Assembly (NCBI GenBank): GCA_020650975.1
Contig: JAIPMN010173496.1
Coordinates: forward strand, 1-28,578
DNA from: Apostichopus californicus
Lineage: Eukaryota > Echinodermata > Holothuroidea > Aspidochirotida > Stichopodidae
Reading direction: 5' to 3'
DNA: 28,578 nt
Shown: piece after piece, positions 20,200-28,578 of the stretch
Layout of the letters: every line of letters begins with the position of its first letter
How positions within the stretch are numbered: the first letter of the stretch is position 1
Translations under genes and position numbers: made by a program
The notes under the pieces: generated by a model
Databases searched by the model: none
Seen by the model: the letters and a program-made list of their open reading frames with translations, nothing else
Told to the model about the DNA's origin: nothing

Positions 20200-21950
20200 T
20201 TAGACATTGTCCCCGTGTACAAATATGTCTACTCTTTGATACAAATATGTCTACCTCTTTTCACGAGACAAGAAGTACTATCAAATAACATCCCAACATA
20301 TATTCCCTCGGATACCAATGGTCAATTGCGTGCTAATTGCACAACAGCTGAACTTTGGAGAGACATTGTCAAAAATAAAAAATGGTAAATCTCCCGGATC
20401 GGATAGATAACCGAAGTATTTCTAGCGTTCCATTTGGTCAATGGTCGGGCCGGACGTTAAGACCGTCTTTTACAGCGCCATCGAAGCCGAGCACTCTTCG
20501 ACAGCCAAAGCATGGATACGATCACTATTTTCCCCAAGTCTGGAGTTCCTTTGGATCCGTATAATGAACGGCCAAAAACATTATTGAATGCGGATGAACA
20601 GTTACTGGCTGAAGTTATCGCAATCGTTTATCACTCGCAATACCACATCTTGTAAGAGATATATAGACTTGTGCCGTGAGAGGGCATTGTATCCAGCAAA
20701 ATTTATAGTTGATTCGTGACTTGACTGAATTTGTCATAGAACGCGATTTTCAATGTGCGTTGGTCTCTCTTGACCAAAAGAAGGCATTTGAAATGGTTGA
20801 TCGCGACAGTTTGAAGTTAGCTCTATAAAACTTTGGACTTCATCCAACTTTTCTTACTAGAATTTCCATTTTATACACCAAAGGTACTAATTCGGGTACT
20901 GTCAATGGACACTGCTCATAGTCCTCTGGAAAGGGGGATCCGTCACAACTGCTCTTTATCTTCGCTGATTTATTTTTTATTTAGTGAGATATTGTTTAGT
21001 GAGACATCGTGTCGTCCCTTTTGTCTTGCAGTCTGGTGAGATGATGTGTTATATGTAGTTTCAAGGCTGCCCTATTTCAAGGCCGTGTCTGAAAACATGA
21101 TGGGGTTTCGGAAGCTACCGTAGCGAACTTGAATCTGAAGACAACGGGCCTTCGTCTTGGTAGCTGACAGAATTGTTTGAACGCAGGCTTCAAACCTTTT
21201 TTTCAAGCGCTGGTTGTCACTTCTCGGAAAGGTCATGGTCATGGTCCATCGCAACTTATTAACTCGATTTGAGAGAGTAATATTTTATTTTATATGGTCT
21301 TGCAAAACAGAACTCTTGAAAATGGTGGTTTTTATAACAGTCTATATGTAATGGGGGTTTTGATGTAGTACAATTGCCCTTTTTTACATAACAACTGTTC
21401 GCAACATAAGAAAATGACGGTTTGCCATGTTAGTTTTTTCCTCAGCTTTTTGAGTGGATTACATGTACGTCGTTGGGTTCTACATTTGTTCCGGAACCAC
21501 ATAGAAGTACGTCATCTGTCGTTATTGTTAGCAATATCGAGACACTGCGTTATTTAGGTCCTCTTGGATCAGTCTCGGTCTTCTAACATTCAGAAGGTTA
21601 CGTTTGAGAAAGCTTTGACGGAGTTGCATGTACAGAATATTCATCCTACAGATGTATAGCGTTTTCTACATTCAAGGCTACATAATGCTATGCTTCGTGA
21701 TCTAGGGTGGTCCTCGTCACCAACTTGAAACGTTACCAGTACCCCCTGCGTGACGGATTATGTCCGAGAAACTGCTGCAATAGCCTTCATTGCACATGTG
21801 TTTCGTCACTGTGACTTTTTGTTTGGCTACAGGACTGATTTCATATGTTTTTTGGACATAATTACTGGTGATCGCTCATGGTCAGTCGGCAAAGTTTTAA
21901 ATTATACGGATTGGATCCCCCGAATTGTCATATGAGTGTTTTTCTCATGA
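20200..21950 (+). pseudogene. Decayed LINE reverse transcriptase (Tx1/L1-like ORF2)
   Basis: Fragments in changing frames follow LINE ORF2 order. 'LWRDIVKNKK' near 20355 is followed by K-N-G-K-S-P-G-S-D (20379-20405), the RT linker signature. 'PLDPYNERPKTLLNADEQLL' covers 20541-20600 (LDP-N-RP-LLN-D pattern). 'LVSLDQKKAFEMVDRDSLKLAL' covers about 20760-20825, the A motif around the first catalytic Asp. 'NFGLHPTFLTRISILYTKGT' follows at about 20830-20890, then 'VNGH' and 'ERGIRHNCSLSSLIYFLFSE' for the Gly-rich RT segment. Later pieces 'LSLLGKVMVM', 'RVIFYFIW' and 'TFEKALTELHVQN' match the post-RT region, and the tail reads 'MTDYVRETAAIAFIAHVF'. The F/YADD box is not readable. Many stops and frameshifts make it inactive. 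Its transcribed tail may extend to about 22330. Confidence 0.8.
20219..20262 (+). repeat. Short tandem duplication (~22 bp x2)
   Basis: 'acaaatatgtctactctttgat' is repeated immediately with small changes inside the LINE relic. Confidence 0.7.
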
Positions 21951-22330
21951 TATTGTTTGTACCGCTTTTAATTAATAAGCATGTATTACGTAATATATGA
22001 AATAGAGTGTTTCGTGGGAGAAACGATCCGTAGGAGCTGGTTCATACAGGAGTGAAAAGTGACATACGGATCCAAGTCGATGTTTTGTTGGTGTTCGGGT
22101 TTGGAGGAATGGTGGACCTGCTGTCGGGCCGACCGTTTGTACTTTTGTAGAGGTTTTGTGTTTAGTTAGGTTTCGAGGGGGGGGGGTGGTTTTCGGGGTA
22201 TGTGTGGTAATTTTTTGTTGCTCATAAGTTTAATTACTGTGCGGGTAGGATGTGTCTTTTAATGTCATCTAGGCCGTGATGTTTGGCATTCCGCTTGACG
22301 GATCACGTAAAAAAGCACTCTAACCTTTTA
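21951..22330 (+). other. Probable 3' tail of the LINE relic, G/T-rich
   Basis: The composition is continuous with the relic and clearly more G/T-rich than the surroundings, including a run of ten G near 22180. No poly-A tail or target duplication is visible. Confidence 0.35.
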
Positions 22331-22541
22331 CTTTATATAATCATAAGTCATGGGGGCTGCTTTGGTTCCCCCAACATATCGTACATACATAATTTGAGAC
22401 ATTGCAAAGTGATTGCTAATGGTAGTTGATATATGCAAGCTATTGTTTGGTCAAACGATAATTAAAGTAAAGAGTGTGTCTACCAGTTCCTTAGACTCTG
22501 GTTTAACTTGAAAGTGAGATTTCTATTCGAATTTTTGACAG

Positions 22542-22829
22542 CACCACCAACATGAGACCTGGTCATTCCATTCGACAAGGAATGCGAAGTAGCTACATTA
22601 AACTGATCTTGTTGTGTCATCCCAACTGATAGAGAAGTACCCTCATACAATGGAATGTTGTTTAGCTACTCCAATAGAACTGATCATCTTATAGAGGGTG
22701 AAACAACTACCACAGTGTAAAGCAATGATGTAGAAGCTAGTGTGTACCTTACATATGTATGCAGAGGACACAGTGGTCTTTACTATGGAGATTGCTCATA
22801 TGTCACAGAAAGTAAAGTATACAAATCAA
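22542..22829 (+). pseudogene. FN3-like domain exon with three in-frame stops
   Basis: A 288-nt exon is bounded by a TTTTTGACAG acceptor and an A|GTAGGT donor. It is symmetric phase 1-1 and a multiple of three, as is usual for extracellular module exons. It reads PPT*DLVIPFDKECEVATLN*SCCVIPTDREVPSY, then NGMLFSYSNRTDHLIEGETT, TTV*SNDVEASVYLTYVC and RGHSGLYYGDCSYVTES. PPT, the L-N-(W) position, NG-x-L-x-x-Y and the Y-x-x-x-x-x-G end strand are typical of fibronectin type III. The stop at the Trp position is TGA, one base from TGG. The other stops are TGA (22550-22552) and TAA near 22718. An Ig fold is the alternative. It is probably a dead duplicate of a receptor exon. Confidence 0.6.
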
Positions 22830-24149
22830 GTAGGTAAACATATATTATGTAGTGCTGTTAATGCCATCCCTATTTCATAGTTGGGCTCATATGTTACACA
22901 AAGTGCACATTGTAGAAGAGGTACGTGTGAAATAATTCGCTGGTTTTTGTCATGCTGCGTTTTTATCTGATTGTTTTGGAGTAGGGCATAATCCTGGTTG
23001 GTTTAAGTTAATGATGTTATATGATTGTAAATGTTGTTAGTCTCCGGTGTTTACATCACATGAACCCGTTTAGACAGTAAGAGCGGTATTATTTCAAAAC
23101 ATTTTCTTTCATTTTTGGACTTCGAGAACGGATACAAAGTCATGTTTATGTGATGTTTACTGATATGAATTCTACTTGTATTGAGTACAAATACGGGTAC
23201 AAACTAGCCACAAGTACGGCAACCGAAAATGTTCTCGAGTCAAGGTATGAGTCGCACTAGTAATGTAAGACTTTTATTTATTAACATTACAATTAACATA
23301 CATATATTGCGCTTCGCTTGTGCATGTGAAGCACTTCTATATTATTATATTTGCTAATTATTCCTTGTACACACCAATGCTGATATTTCAAATTAGAACA
23401 TTACGTACAGACTTAATAACAGTCTTAACAGACTTATAAGGATATATTTCCGTTTTGAACAAATACCTTGTCTAACTGTTGAAGAATATCTTAATTAAAA
23501 CAGTATACATGTACAGGTAAGGTAAAATGTATCATGTATCATGTATCATGTAGTCATGGATGTAGACAAATCCACCCGGTTGTATAAAGTACGTTTGGTT
23601 ACGTTATAGAAGACTTTTCTAGGCATCAAACCAGAAAGCTGTTCAGACTCGTCATTTCTGAATAATTACCAGAAACCACGCCTTTGCTCTCGTAGATATT
23701 TTCAAACTGAAGTTTCTCATGAAACATTATTAAACGACTCTGCCATGCAAATGTGGTCTCGAATGGAAAATTTATCATGGGACATCTGTTAACTGACAAC
23801 AATGACGTGGTAACACGACTGATATTTCATTCAGCAAAGCGTTACTTGACTTGAAGATTAAGATAAAAAGAACATTAAATAAATAAAAGACAACTTTCCT
23901 GTAGTAAGGGTTGTTTCTCATCGAGTTGTTCATTGTAACGTGTTACTCCTTTGTTCAATTGTTATCACTGAATCGCGGTATTATGCTATATTTACTACAT
24001 ACGTATAATATCGAAAACAATTGGCATTTAATAGCTGCATGAACATCACAGCTGTCTTTGCATGTAGTTATTGTTTGTTACCACTGGCGCGATCAACTAA
24101 TTAACTTTTCTTTTAGTCACTGTTCAATAAACATACCAGGAGATGAAAG
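22830..24149. other. AT-rich DNA without recognised genes
   Basis: Only a 7-bp microrepeat (23526-23553) and scattered short palindromes were seen; no coding signal. Confidence 0.5.
23526..23553 (+). repeat. Microrepeat (ATGTATC)3-4
   Basis: Three perfect copies of a seven-base unit and a partial fourth, ending in 'atgtagtc'. Confidence 0.8.
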
Positions 24150-24587
24150 TTAATACTTTCTTATAAAATTTACAGGTAGCACTGTCTTGCCTACTTCTAC
24201 TGTAACAACTGACCTTTTCAAGGGTTTGTGCACTTCTTGTTCATGTTTTAGTAAACTCTTCACAATAATGTTCAGAAGGCATCGTGGTTGCTTGTTATAA
24301 CTATTAACGGCTTTCACTTTTATTTGAAAGTAAGAGTGGTGTTGCGTATTTCTTTTTCCTGTTAACCCACATGTTGTAGTTAAGCTCGTTTTTTTTTTTG
24401 CTGAAGAGTATAATGTAAAAGAGTCACAAATAAAAATGAAAGAGTTTAATAACTCTTTGTAAATCATTCCATATTTTTTATTACATAAGAACATAACAGG
24501 CAAGTTAAATCTTCGACTAAGTGAGATATTTGGTTTTATATGATAGATAAAGTAAGCATTTATTAATAAACTATCAATATTTGTCAC
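24150..24587 (-). CDS. Uncharacterised 145-codon frame
   Basis: This is the longest uninterrupted frame in the window. The N-terminal half is rich in I, F, L and N, as chance frames in AT-rich DNA are. The C-terminal part (TTTCGLTGKRNTQHHSYFQI, then KVKAVNSYNKQPRCLLNIIV) is more protein-like and follows a TATACTCTTCAG acceptor-like site near 24403, so a last exon of about 75 codons is conceivable. No domain is recognised, and no partner exon was found. It is more likely chance or a relic than a gene. Confidence 0.2.
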   Translation of the reverse strand: MTNIDSLLINAYFIYHIKPNISLSRRFNLPVMFLCNKKYGMIYKELLNSFIFICDSFTLYSSAKKKTSLTTTCGLTGKRNTQHHSYFQIKVKAVNSYNKQPRCLLNIIVKSLLKHEQEVHKPLKRSVVTVEVGKTVLPVNFIRKY

Positions 24588-24740
24588 AAACTATATGATT
24601 TAACTGGAAAGAAATCACGGAAATGTGTAAGTGTACAGTTTATAAGGATAATGTAAAAACAATTACATTATTTCTCTTACATATGTAATCAATACTCTCT
24701 TACAAAAAGACTGAAATTCAATTTAATGATGGCTGAAGGA

Positions 24741-24920
24741 TCAGACTACTTAGACTGCATTCCAGTCTGACATTTAAAGACTGAATGCCAGTCTTGGTTA
24801 GAATAAATACTTTGCAGGCTAATAAATTGAAAATCAAAGGATGTTAGACTGAACGGTCAGCAGTTTAGACTGAATTATTTCAGCACCAGTCTTAATTCGA
24901 TTGGCTACTTTCCAGTCTAT
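24741..24920. repeat. Cluster of AGACTG...CAGTCT palindromes
   Basis: AGACTGCATTCCAGTCT at 24752-24768 and AGACTGAATGCCAGTCT at 24778-24794 are near-perfect palindromes 26 bp apart. AGACTGAAC lies near 24846, AGACTGAATTATTTCAG...CCAGTCT at 24867-24892, and CCAGTCT near 24912. The arrangement suggests subterminal repeats of a DNA transposon or repeated binding sites, but no element ends were identified. Confidence 0.5.
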
Positions 24921-25347
24921 TAGATTGATATTATACTGAATAGTGGGTCTTTAAGAGTGAATTATTACACATCATAGCTATACTGTCAATCTTATAAACT
25001 GTCATTTCTTGATTGAAAATGCTTTTCTATGGATTCTCCGGTTGGCTAAGTGCTGGAATTCGTCGATACAATTACCATCAAAGACAGGATTCAAAAAACT
25101 ATTAATGCAGGGGAATTCACTGCAAGGTGCACACTGGCTTCTGAGTTATTATGGTCTTAATTTCAGTCCTATTCTTAACATGAACACCAGAAAACACAAT
25201 TAACTATTCTGATCAATGTTAAACAAATCATGTCGGTTGTAGACATATGATAATTTCAACATCAGTGAACTATCTACTTTGGAAATAATATTACTTGATA
25301 AAGAACTGTACATATCTTACAGGTATAACATGTTACACAGTATATAT

Positions 25348-25358
25348 CCCCCCCCCCC
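25348..25358 (+). repeat. Poly-C tract followed by a G-run
   Basis: Eleven C, followed 13 bases later by GGGGGG at 25372-25377, so the two runs could pair or stall polymerases. Confidence 0.85.
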
Positions 25359-26039
25359 ACTTTTTGGTCAAGGGGGGATGGTCTACACAATCTTCCCCCA
25401 CTTTCCAGTCCGATATAAATACTGAGGTTGCAACATCAGTATTTGTGTAAGCTGTTCTCACTCCAGGGTGCCATAAACTGCAAAAAAACAAGAACAAAAT
25501 GTAACGAGTATAGGCCTATGATATATACGAGTCGGGGCGTCAGAACATGTTGAGGATGAAGGGATATGCCTAGCCTACTTGAATATATAGCAGTGGGTCA
25601 CCCTCACAAATTGAGAGTATGTCGAGGAATCCTGGATGAAAATTGATAACTATAATTGGATTTTGTCGATTGGAGTATCGGCGTCGGGGAGTAACGGCGC
25701 TAACGTCAGGGAGGACACTGGTAGCCATTAGCCGCCAGGAAGGGATTGTTAAAGAGAACCGTCTATATTGACCACAACACCGACTATGGACGGTGAGGCA
25801 CTTGAGTAATGAACATGTATGGACTATGGATGGGGTGATGGACAAAGGTAATAGATATACAGAAGGTGAATACGGGAGCAAGGCAGACAGAATAAATGAA
25901 AGAGGATGCACAATTCATTATGATTATTGTACCATCTCAACTCATCTGACATGTATTACTTTTTTCATAGATTGAATATTTTCTCAATAATTGAGGAATT
26001 GCATACATGAAATTTATATTTCAAAGCTGAACTCATGCA

Positions 26040-26193
26040 GCCTAAAACACTCCGGGGGCTGTTTCCGGCCATCTGGGGGGTTTGTAAAGCCTACAATTTT
26101 CTTGTTCGCTCCGCGCCAACTCATGGTGGCGCTCCGCTTAGATAGTCTAATAATATCATCCCCTCCACTCTTCGGAACGGATGTGCGCCACTG
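26040..26193 (+). repeat. GC-richer dispersed repeat fragment
   Basis: The stretch 'ccgggggctgtttccggccatctgggg', followed by 'gttcgctccgcgcc' and 'ggcgctccgcttagat', stands out from its AT-rich surroundings. I associate it with dispersed repeats in marine invertebrates. The open frame 25991-26200 reads through it and is not treated as a gene. Confidence 0.35.
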
Positions 26194-27364
26194 GAATTAG
26201 CCAACATTTCTAGAAAGAAATGAGGGGTGCAAATTGTTACTGGTCATTCTTTTCCCGGCTGCAGCTTCCACAATCGTGCCTTCGTGTTGAATAAGGATAT
26301 GAAATCAATTTAAAGGCATATTATTATAGCATTGTTAAGGGTGTGAGCTTACTCCATCAATGCATTTTAAATGAACCTAATTGTTGAGGACCCCTGACAT
26401 GGATAACTTAATCTTGTCATGGGACTCCTTAACTTAAAACCAAGAAACAAATAATGCATTATTTGTATTTCCATAGGAAGGAATACAGAAAAAGATATAT
26501 GACTGGCAAGTGAATGCAGAGCTAGCTTAGTACCCCAAAAATACAATGTACCGGTATGTTAGATGTGATGTGTACAATGAAAGGTAGCCTGCAAAGAAAC
26601 AATGGTCAGCTTAAAAATTACCAATAACGATAAGAATGAGCAAGGGCTATTATTGATTGCATTTTCTTGATTGAGAAAGCTAGTAAAAATAGTGATGTGG
26701 TGACCATGATGTAAACTTTGCAAGAATTAAAGCAAATATCACGGTTTGAGGCCTGACTACCCTTTTTTCACCAAAAAGAAAACTTGTCATATGTTTTTCT
26801 TTGAAGTAATAATAAAAGCCTCCATGAATCTTTCATTCACTAAATAATTTACTCACAAGAAATTAACCATAACTGTGTTTTGTAGCATGTTTTCGCCAAA
26901 GTTTTTCGCAACGTTTTATAGGCTATATATCAATAAGTTTAGTAGCAAGAGAGGAATCTGTCAGCACACATTTCTCAAACACAATATGGATTGTGATGAG
27001 GTTTCAATGCTGACAAGATTGTTAACAATATACCATGATGTGTGCCTTTAGGTACAATTTTGCGTTCAAGAAACCAAATCATTATATGTTTTGCTCACAG
27101 TAAGCCTATAATCACACTTTCACATGTTCTGTACTTTATTTTCAAACTTAAGGTTGTTTTGTAAATCTGAATAATTAAAAACAAATCAGATAAAAACCGA
27201 ACAGGCATTTATATACATATACGCCAGTGTTTTTTTTTTTTTTGAGTCCCAGTGTGCATGTACTGAAGGACACACTGTACATTACACAATAATACATAAA
27301 TAACAACGCAACGGAGTCTCATCGCTGCTATTTTGTGAATTAGCCAACATTTCTAGAAAGAAAT
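26194..27364. mobile_element. 1115-bp segment flanked by a perfect 28-bp direct repeat
   Basis: The 28 bases at 26194-26221 recur identically at 27337-27364, beginning GAATTAGCCAAC and ending GAAAGAAAT, with differing bases immediately outside. The segment between could be an insertion with an unusually long target-site duplication. It contains a long poly-T near its right end (27228-27242) and a CAGTGTG/CACACTG hairpin, but no coding remnant. Alternatively, the 28 bp is simply a shared piece of an older repeat. Confidence 0.45.
27228..27242 (+). repeat. Poly-T tract
   Basis: About fifteen T between 'ccagtg' and 'gagtccc'. It could be the reverse-strand poly-A of an old insertion. Confidence 0.8.
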
Positions 27365-27679
27365 ACACAATTGGAAAGATGTGATTGCAGACTATCTATC
27401 ATCACTTAATGGGGGATGATGTCAGCATTATAGGTAGGTTGGTTATATTTAGTACAATTACCAGTGTGATGAATGCATCACTATTGGCATGTTTATTCAG
27501 TTGCCTCTAACAGTAATTTGTAAACAAATCATTTATTCATTATTCATCTTACAGATAATTACCGGGGTTAAATTAAAGTTAATATCGTGGAGCTGCCACT
27601 GGCAGTCACACTTGGAAAACTATAAAGTAAACGAAATAATATAATAAAGACGACATAGTCCGTGCGTTTCTTTAACAAA

Positions 27680-27682
<3 letters not shown>

Positions 27683-27714
<32 letters not shown>
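27683..27714 (+). repeat. (AT)16 microsatellite
   Basis: Thirty-two bases of pure AT repeat marking the boundary between AT-rich DNA and the GC-richer terminal region. Confidence 0.95.
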
Positions 27715-27717
<3 letters not shown>

Positions 27718-28100
27718 AACGCTGGCCGACCGTGTCGTGTCGTGCGGGAGCGTGTGAGCGTTTGGTAACGCTGGGGCTCTGTTTTTGAGACACCCGAGCC
27801 GGCTGTGCGCACGTGGATCACTATGTAAGGCTTTGTCCCCATGGGGAGGAACTTCCGCCTGGTGTAGCCGAGTGTTGCATTCGTGGCGGCGGTTGTTTTC
27901 TCTCCATGGTGACAGGCGCCATTGTATGCTCTCTTATCCCTATGTATCTGAATGGGAGCCGTGGGATAATCTCTTTTGAATGGTAACGATTTCACATGTA
28001 TACCCTATCAATAGGGTTTAGCGGGTTACATGAATGCCCATGCATTCCAACCTATTGTTCGGGGGCATAGTGAAAAGGAGGAACGATGTGCACGTCGGAC

Positions 28101-28166
28101 AGTACAGAGTTGTAGATTGAGCAGTACAGAGTTGTAGATCGAGTAGTACAGAGTTGTAGTTTAAGT
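28101..28166 (+). repeat. Three 22-bp tandem repeats
   Basis: The unit AGTACAGAGTTGTAG plus a seven-base variable end (ATTGAGC, ATCGAGT, TTTAAGT) occurs three times without gaps; a fourth begins with AGT. Confidence 0.9.
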
Positions 28167-28511
28167 AGTGAGGTTATGTTGTTCTAGGGGTAGGTTGTTT
28201 CGTTGGTTAGATGTTAATTTGGAGTTGTGTTGGTTCGAGGGTTTTTTAAGTCATTTGCTTTTGAGATAGTCGACTGTAATTCTGTTTGGAAGGCTAACAA
28301 GAGATTTCCAGAACGTGACGTGTTGTGTCTTCTGTCGTGTCGCTCGTCTTCTTCATTAACTGTGTTATTCGTCCTGGCCTATCAAAATATAACATCTACG
28401 GCCAAGGATCCCGACCTGCCGGCCCACGCTACCTTGGAAAGAATAATCGTTACAATTATACTACAACTTTCGTATGCACTATACATAAGTGACAATATTG
28501 TTATCTATTTC

Positions 28512-28545
28512 CTGACGAGGAAGATGGGAAATCTTCGAAAACGTT
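28512..28545 (+). ncRNA. Hammerhead-ribozyme-like motif
   Basis: CTGACGA at 28512-28518, one extra G, a perfect six-pair stem (GAAGAT/ATCTTC with GGGAA loop), then GAAA at 28537-28540 and the palindrome AACGTT. The conserved core bases C-U-G-A-N-G-A and G-A-A-A are all present. Stem III would be very short, as reported for Penelope-type hammerheads that act as dimers. The extra G after the core and the unidentified stem I and cleavage site leave activity doubtful. Confidence 0.4.
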
Positions 28546-28578
28546 TGAATATACACTACTATGACTTTCATCAACTGT

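Larger units (their letters stand above)
27716..28578 (+). mobile_element. Probable Penelope-like element terminal region, truncated by window end
   Basis: The GC content rises sharply after the (AT)16 tract. The region holds a repeated 'TAACGCTGG' (27717 and 27766), a 22-bp array at 28101-28166 and, at 28512-28544, a hammerhead-like motif. Penelope-like retroelements often carry hammerhead motifs in their terminal repeats, which is the basis for the family guess. No reverse transcriptase or GIY-YIG nuclease is visible. The 107-codon minus frame 27672-27995 ends in the translated AT repeat and is probably not a gene, although its composition is unusually protein-like. Confidence 0.35.

Noticed and set aside
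25570-25911. 113-codon minus frame with a CpG-rich 'MATSVLPDVSAVTPRRRYSN' stretch
   Set aside because: It could be a 5' exon, but no splice partner, domain or promoter could be shown; both strands are open, which points to composition.
27672-27995. 107-codon minus frame
   Set aside because: Ends in translated AT microsatellite and lies in a repeat-like terminal region; no family recognised.

Overview
The window reads as a stretch of AT-rich metazoan nuclear genome, probably from a marine invertebrate deuterostome; an echinoderm is my best guess. The reasons are short exon-like reading frames bounded by GT/AG splice sites, symmetric phase-1 immunoglobulin-like (Ig) and fibronectin type III (FN3) exons, decayed LINE, Ty3/gypsy and Penelope-like relics, repeated TGACCTTTGACC-type words, and AGGCCTA-rich patches. 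There are no bacterial operons, and I found no intact long protein-coding gene. Almost all the open frames over 60 codons look like chance or repeat-derived frames.

Layout, left to right. Bases 1-1600 are a repetitive element whose right end looks like a Helitron 3' terminus. Inside it is a ~130-bp tandem array that carries the nuclear-receptor DR1 word GGGTCAAAGGTCA many times. Bases 1601-4370 hold nothing I can recognise. A tRNA-derived SINE head lies near 4.38-4.43 kb. A decayed Ty3/gypsy pol gene (RT, RNase H and the integrase zinc-binding segment) runs over about 5.9-7.48 kb. Bases 7.5-9.85 kb are mostly empty apart from an ancient dispersed repeat.

From about 9.86 to 15.19 kb two arrays of short palindromic GGGCCCATATGGGC-like subrepeats face each other in inverted orientation and share a GGTAGCAAGCC tip. 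They bracket a 5.3-kb segment that looks like a DNA transposon. On its minus strand it carries two exons that join in phase to encode a small SAM-like domain (14296-14230 joined to 12955-12856). Just to the right, on the minus strand, are two Ig-like exons (16640-16438 and 15952-15624), each one base short of the expected frame. At 22.54-22.83 kb on the plus strand is an FN3-like exon with three in-frame stops.

The right half is otherwise mobile-element debris. A fragment ending in a hammerhead-ribozyme-like motif lies at 18.0-18.3 kb (minus). A Tx1/L1-type LINE reverse transcriptase relic covers 20.2-21.95 kb. A cluster of AGACTG...CAGTCT palindromes sits at 24.74-24.92 kb. A perfect 28-bp direct repeat flanks 1115 bp between 26.2 and 27.36 kb. 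From 27.7 kb to the end there is a GC-richer, Penelope-like terminal region with an (AT)16 tract, three 22-bp repeats and a second hammerhead-like motif. No genes are visibly working together; the region is best read as a transposon graveyard with fragments of Ig/FN3 receptor exons and one transposon-borne SAM gene candidate.
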